Positions 4,864 to 5,958 of a DNA stretch of 5,958 nt are shown here, in pieces. The DNA comes from an uncultured Thermoleophilia bacterium (GTDB taxonomy: Bacteria; Actinomycetota; Thermoleophilia; Gaiellales; F1-60-MAGs149). The stretch covers positions 1 to 5,958 of the forward strand of contig CADCWC010000263.1 of NCBI GenBank assembly GCA_902806305.1. Reading direction: 5' to 3'. The number at the start of each line of letters is the position of its first letter. Within the stretch, counting starts at the first letter, position 1. The notes under the pieces were generated by a model that was not told the DNA's origin, made no database searches, and worked only from the letters and a program-made list of their open reading frames with translations. The position numbers and the translations under genes were made by a program.

Positions 4864-5958
4864 CCAGCCACACCCGCATCAGCGACAGCAGCTGGTCGAT
4901 GTCGAGCGGCTTCGTGATGTAGTCCGACGCGCCGGCCGCGATGCTCTTCTCGCGGTCGCCCTTCATCGCCTTGGCGGTCAGCGAGATGATCGGCAGGCCG
5001 GCGTGCTCCGGCATCCGCCGGATCGCCTCCGTCGTCTCGTAGCCGTCCATCTCCGGCATCATCACGTCCATCAGGACGAGGTCGACGTCGGGGTTCCGCC
5101 GCAGCGTCTCGAGCCCGTCGCGACCGTTCTCGGCGAAGAGGACGTCCATCCCACGACTCTCGAGTGCACTGCCGAGCGCGAAGACGTTGCGGATGTCGTC
5201 GTCGACGACGAGCACCTTGCGACCGGCGAACGCCGCGTCCGAGCTGTGCAGCTGGTCCAGCATCCGCCGCTTGGCGACCGGCAGGCGCGCCGTCGCCCGG
5301 TGGAGGAAGAGCGCCGTCTCGTCCAGCAGCCGCTCCGGCGAGCGGGCGTCCTTGACGACCACCGTCTCGGCGTAGCGGGCGAGCTCGATCTCCTCCTGCC
5401 GCGTGAGGTCCTGAGCGGTGTAGACGATCACCGGCAGGTCGCGCAGAGCCTCGGCCGCGTGCAGCCGTTCGAGCAGCGTGAACCCGGACTCCCCGCCGAG
5501 CCGCAGGTCGAGGACCATGCAGTCGACCGGGGAGGCCTCGAGGGACTCGACGGCCGCGTCGGCCGTGGCCACGGCCGTGATCTGGACGTCCTCGCCCCCG
5601 AGGAGCTCGGTCAGCTCGAGCCGCACGTGCTCGTCGTCGTCGACCACGAGCAGGTGCTTGACGGGCCGCTCGGCGAAGCGCAGCAGCTCGTCGAGCGCCT
5701 CGGTCAGTGCCTCCCGGTCCGCCGGACGCGCCAGGTGCTGCGCCGCCCCGCGGCCGAGCAGCTCCTGCCTGCGGTCGGAGGACGCGAGTGCGAGCACCGC
5801 GATGTGCCGGGTGGCGGGGTGGCGCTTCAGCACCTCGAGCGCGGAGGCGCCGCCCGCGACGCGGAGGTCGGCGTCGAGGAGCACGGCGTCCGGCCGGAGC
5901 GCCCGGGCGAGCGCGACGGACGCGTCACCGCCGAGCGTCGCCACCGTCTTCAGGCCCG
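4856..5958 (-). CDS. Large hybrid sensor kinase, C-terminal part with three receiver domains (5' end beyond window)
   Basis: The frame is open to the right edge; 366 residues are visible, numbered here from the first complete codon at 5956. A GTG at 5944 could be read as a start, but it falls inside a receiver domain whose first strand and acidic pair are missing, so the gene must begin further upstream. Receiver 1 (about 1-95, truncated) keeps Asp28 (VLLDADL), but the conserved Thr is Ala58 and the conserved Lys is Arg77. Receiver 2 (about 101-220) has D106-D108, D150, T180 and K202, in the unusual ending VVVKDARSPERLLDETALFLHR. Receiver 3 (about 247-362) is canonical: D252-D254, D297 (LVLMDVMMPEMDGYE), T327 and K349 (ITKP), ending SLMRVWLDG. 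The last two receivers closely match the tails of very large actinobacterial and proteobacterial hybrid kinases that carry tandem HAMP repeats, often a GAF domain, and a histidine kinase core. The HAMP and kinase parts are not in this window, so they are inferred. The gene heads the visible operon and overlaps cheR by 8 bases. Confidence 0.9.
   Translation of the reverse strand, partial: GLKTVATLGGDASVALARALRPDAVLLDADLRVAGGASALEVLKRHPATRHIAVLALASSDRRQELLGRGAAQHLARPADREALTEALDELLRFAERPVKHLLVVDDDEHVRLELTELLGGEDVQITAVATADAAVESLEASPVDCMVLDLRLGGESGFTLLERLHAAEALRDLPVIVYTAQDLTRQEEIELARYAETVVVKDARSPERLLDETALFLHRATARLPVAKRRMLDQLHSSDAAFAGRKVLVVDDDIRNVFALGSALESRGMDVLFAENGRDGLETLRRNPDVDLVLMDVMMPEMDGYETTEAIRRMPEHAGLPIISLTAKAMKGDREKSIAAGASDYITKPLDIDQLLSLMRVWLDG

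Larger units (their letters stand above)
304..5958 (-). other. Predicted five-gene signalling operon (hybrid kinase-cheR-cheB-kinase-GGDEF/HD-GYP)
   Basis: Five minus-strand genes follow one another with no intergenic base. The junctions overlap by 8 bases (4856-4863), 1 base (3997, TGATG), 4 bases (3404-3407, ATGA) and 4 bases (1872-1875, GTGA; 1 base if the ATG at 1872 is used). This implies one transcript and coupled translation. The promoter lies to the right of the window. A 45-base gap and a possible new promoter separate the operon from the MBL-like gene. Confidence 0.85.

Noticed and set aside
4170..4871. A 233-codon minus-strand open frame inside cheR
   Set aside because: Same DNA in another frame; Ser/Arg/Thr-rich with no motif, whereas the cheR frame has all family signatures.
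3391..4917. A 508-codon plus-strand open frame across cheB and cheR
   Set aside because: Starts with a long Arg/Pro/Gly-rich stretch typical of antisense GC-rich DNA and spans two secure minus-strand genes.

Overview
The window is very GC-rich (about 70% by eye). It is packed with genes on the minus strand, transcribed from position 5958 towards 1, with almost no intergenic DNA. The protein styles (multi-receiver tail of a large hybrid kinase, receiver-GGDEF-HD-GYP fusion, divergent MBL-like protein) and the GC-saturated third codon positions suggest a high-GC actinobacterium, possibly of the Thermoleophilia/Solirubrobacterales type. That placement is inference from sequence style; no rRNA or other marker is present.

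Layout in transcription order: (1) 5958-4856, the C-terminal part of a large hybrid sensor kinase, showing three receiver domains in a row, with the 5' part outside the window; (2) 4863-3997, a CheR-type methyltransferase; (3) 3997-3404, a CheB-type methylesterase without a receiver domain; (4) 3407-1872, a soluble receiver-PAS-histidine kinase; (5) 1875-304, a receiver-GGDEF-HD-GYP protein for cyclic-di-GMP turnover. Successive genes overlap by 8, 1, 4 and 4 bases (or 1 for the last, depending on the start chosen), so these five almost certainly form one translationally coupled operon. After a 45-base gap, (6) 258-1 is the start of a separate gene for a small metallo-beta-lactamase-fold-like protein. 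It may have its own leaderless promoter and runs off the left edge.

Read together, genes 1-5 look like a signalling cassette. Two histidine kinases and five receiver domains could feed a c-di-GMP enzyme, with a CheR/CheB methylation pair in the middle. No chemoreceptor, CheA, CheW, CheY-only protein or flagellar gene is visible, so the methylation pair may act on the neighbouring hybrid kinase or on another non-chemotaxis target. That link is a hypothesis. The domains are all known families; the less ordinary points are the arrangement, the receiver-less CheB, altered residues in the cyclase I-site and the HD-GYP metal site, a degenerate receiver, and a 16-base palindrome covering the ribosome-binding region of the kinase gene.

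The long open frames on the plus strand are antisense shadows of these genes. No RNA genes, mobile elements, CRISPR arrays or convincing intrinsic terminators were seen.
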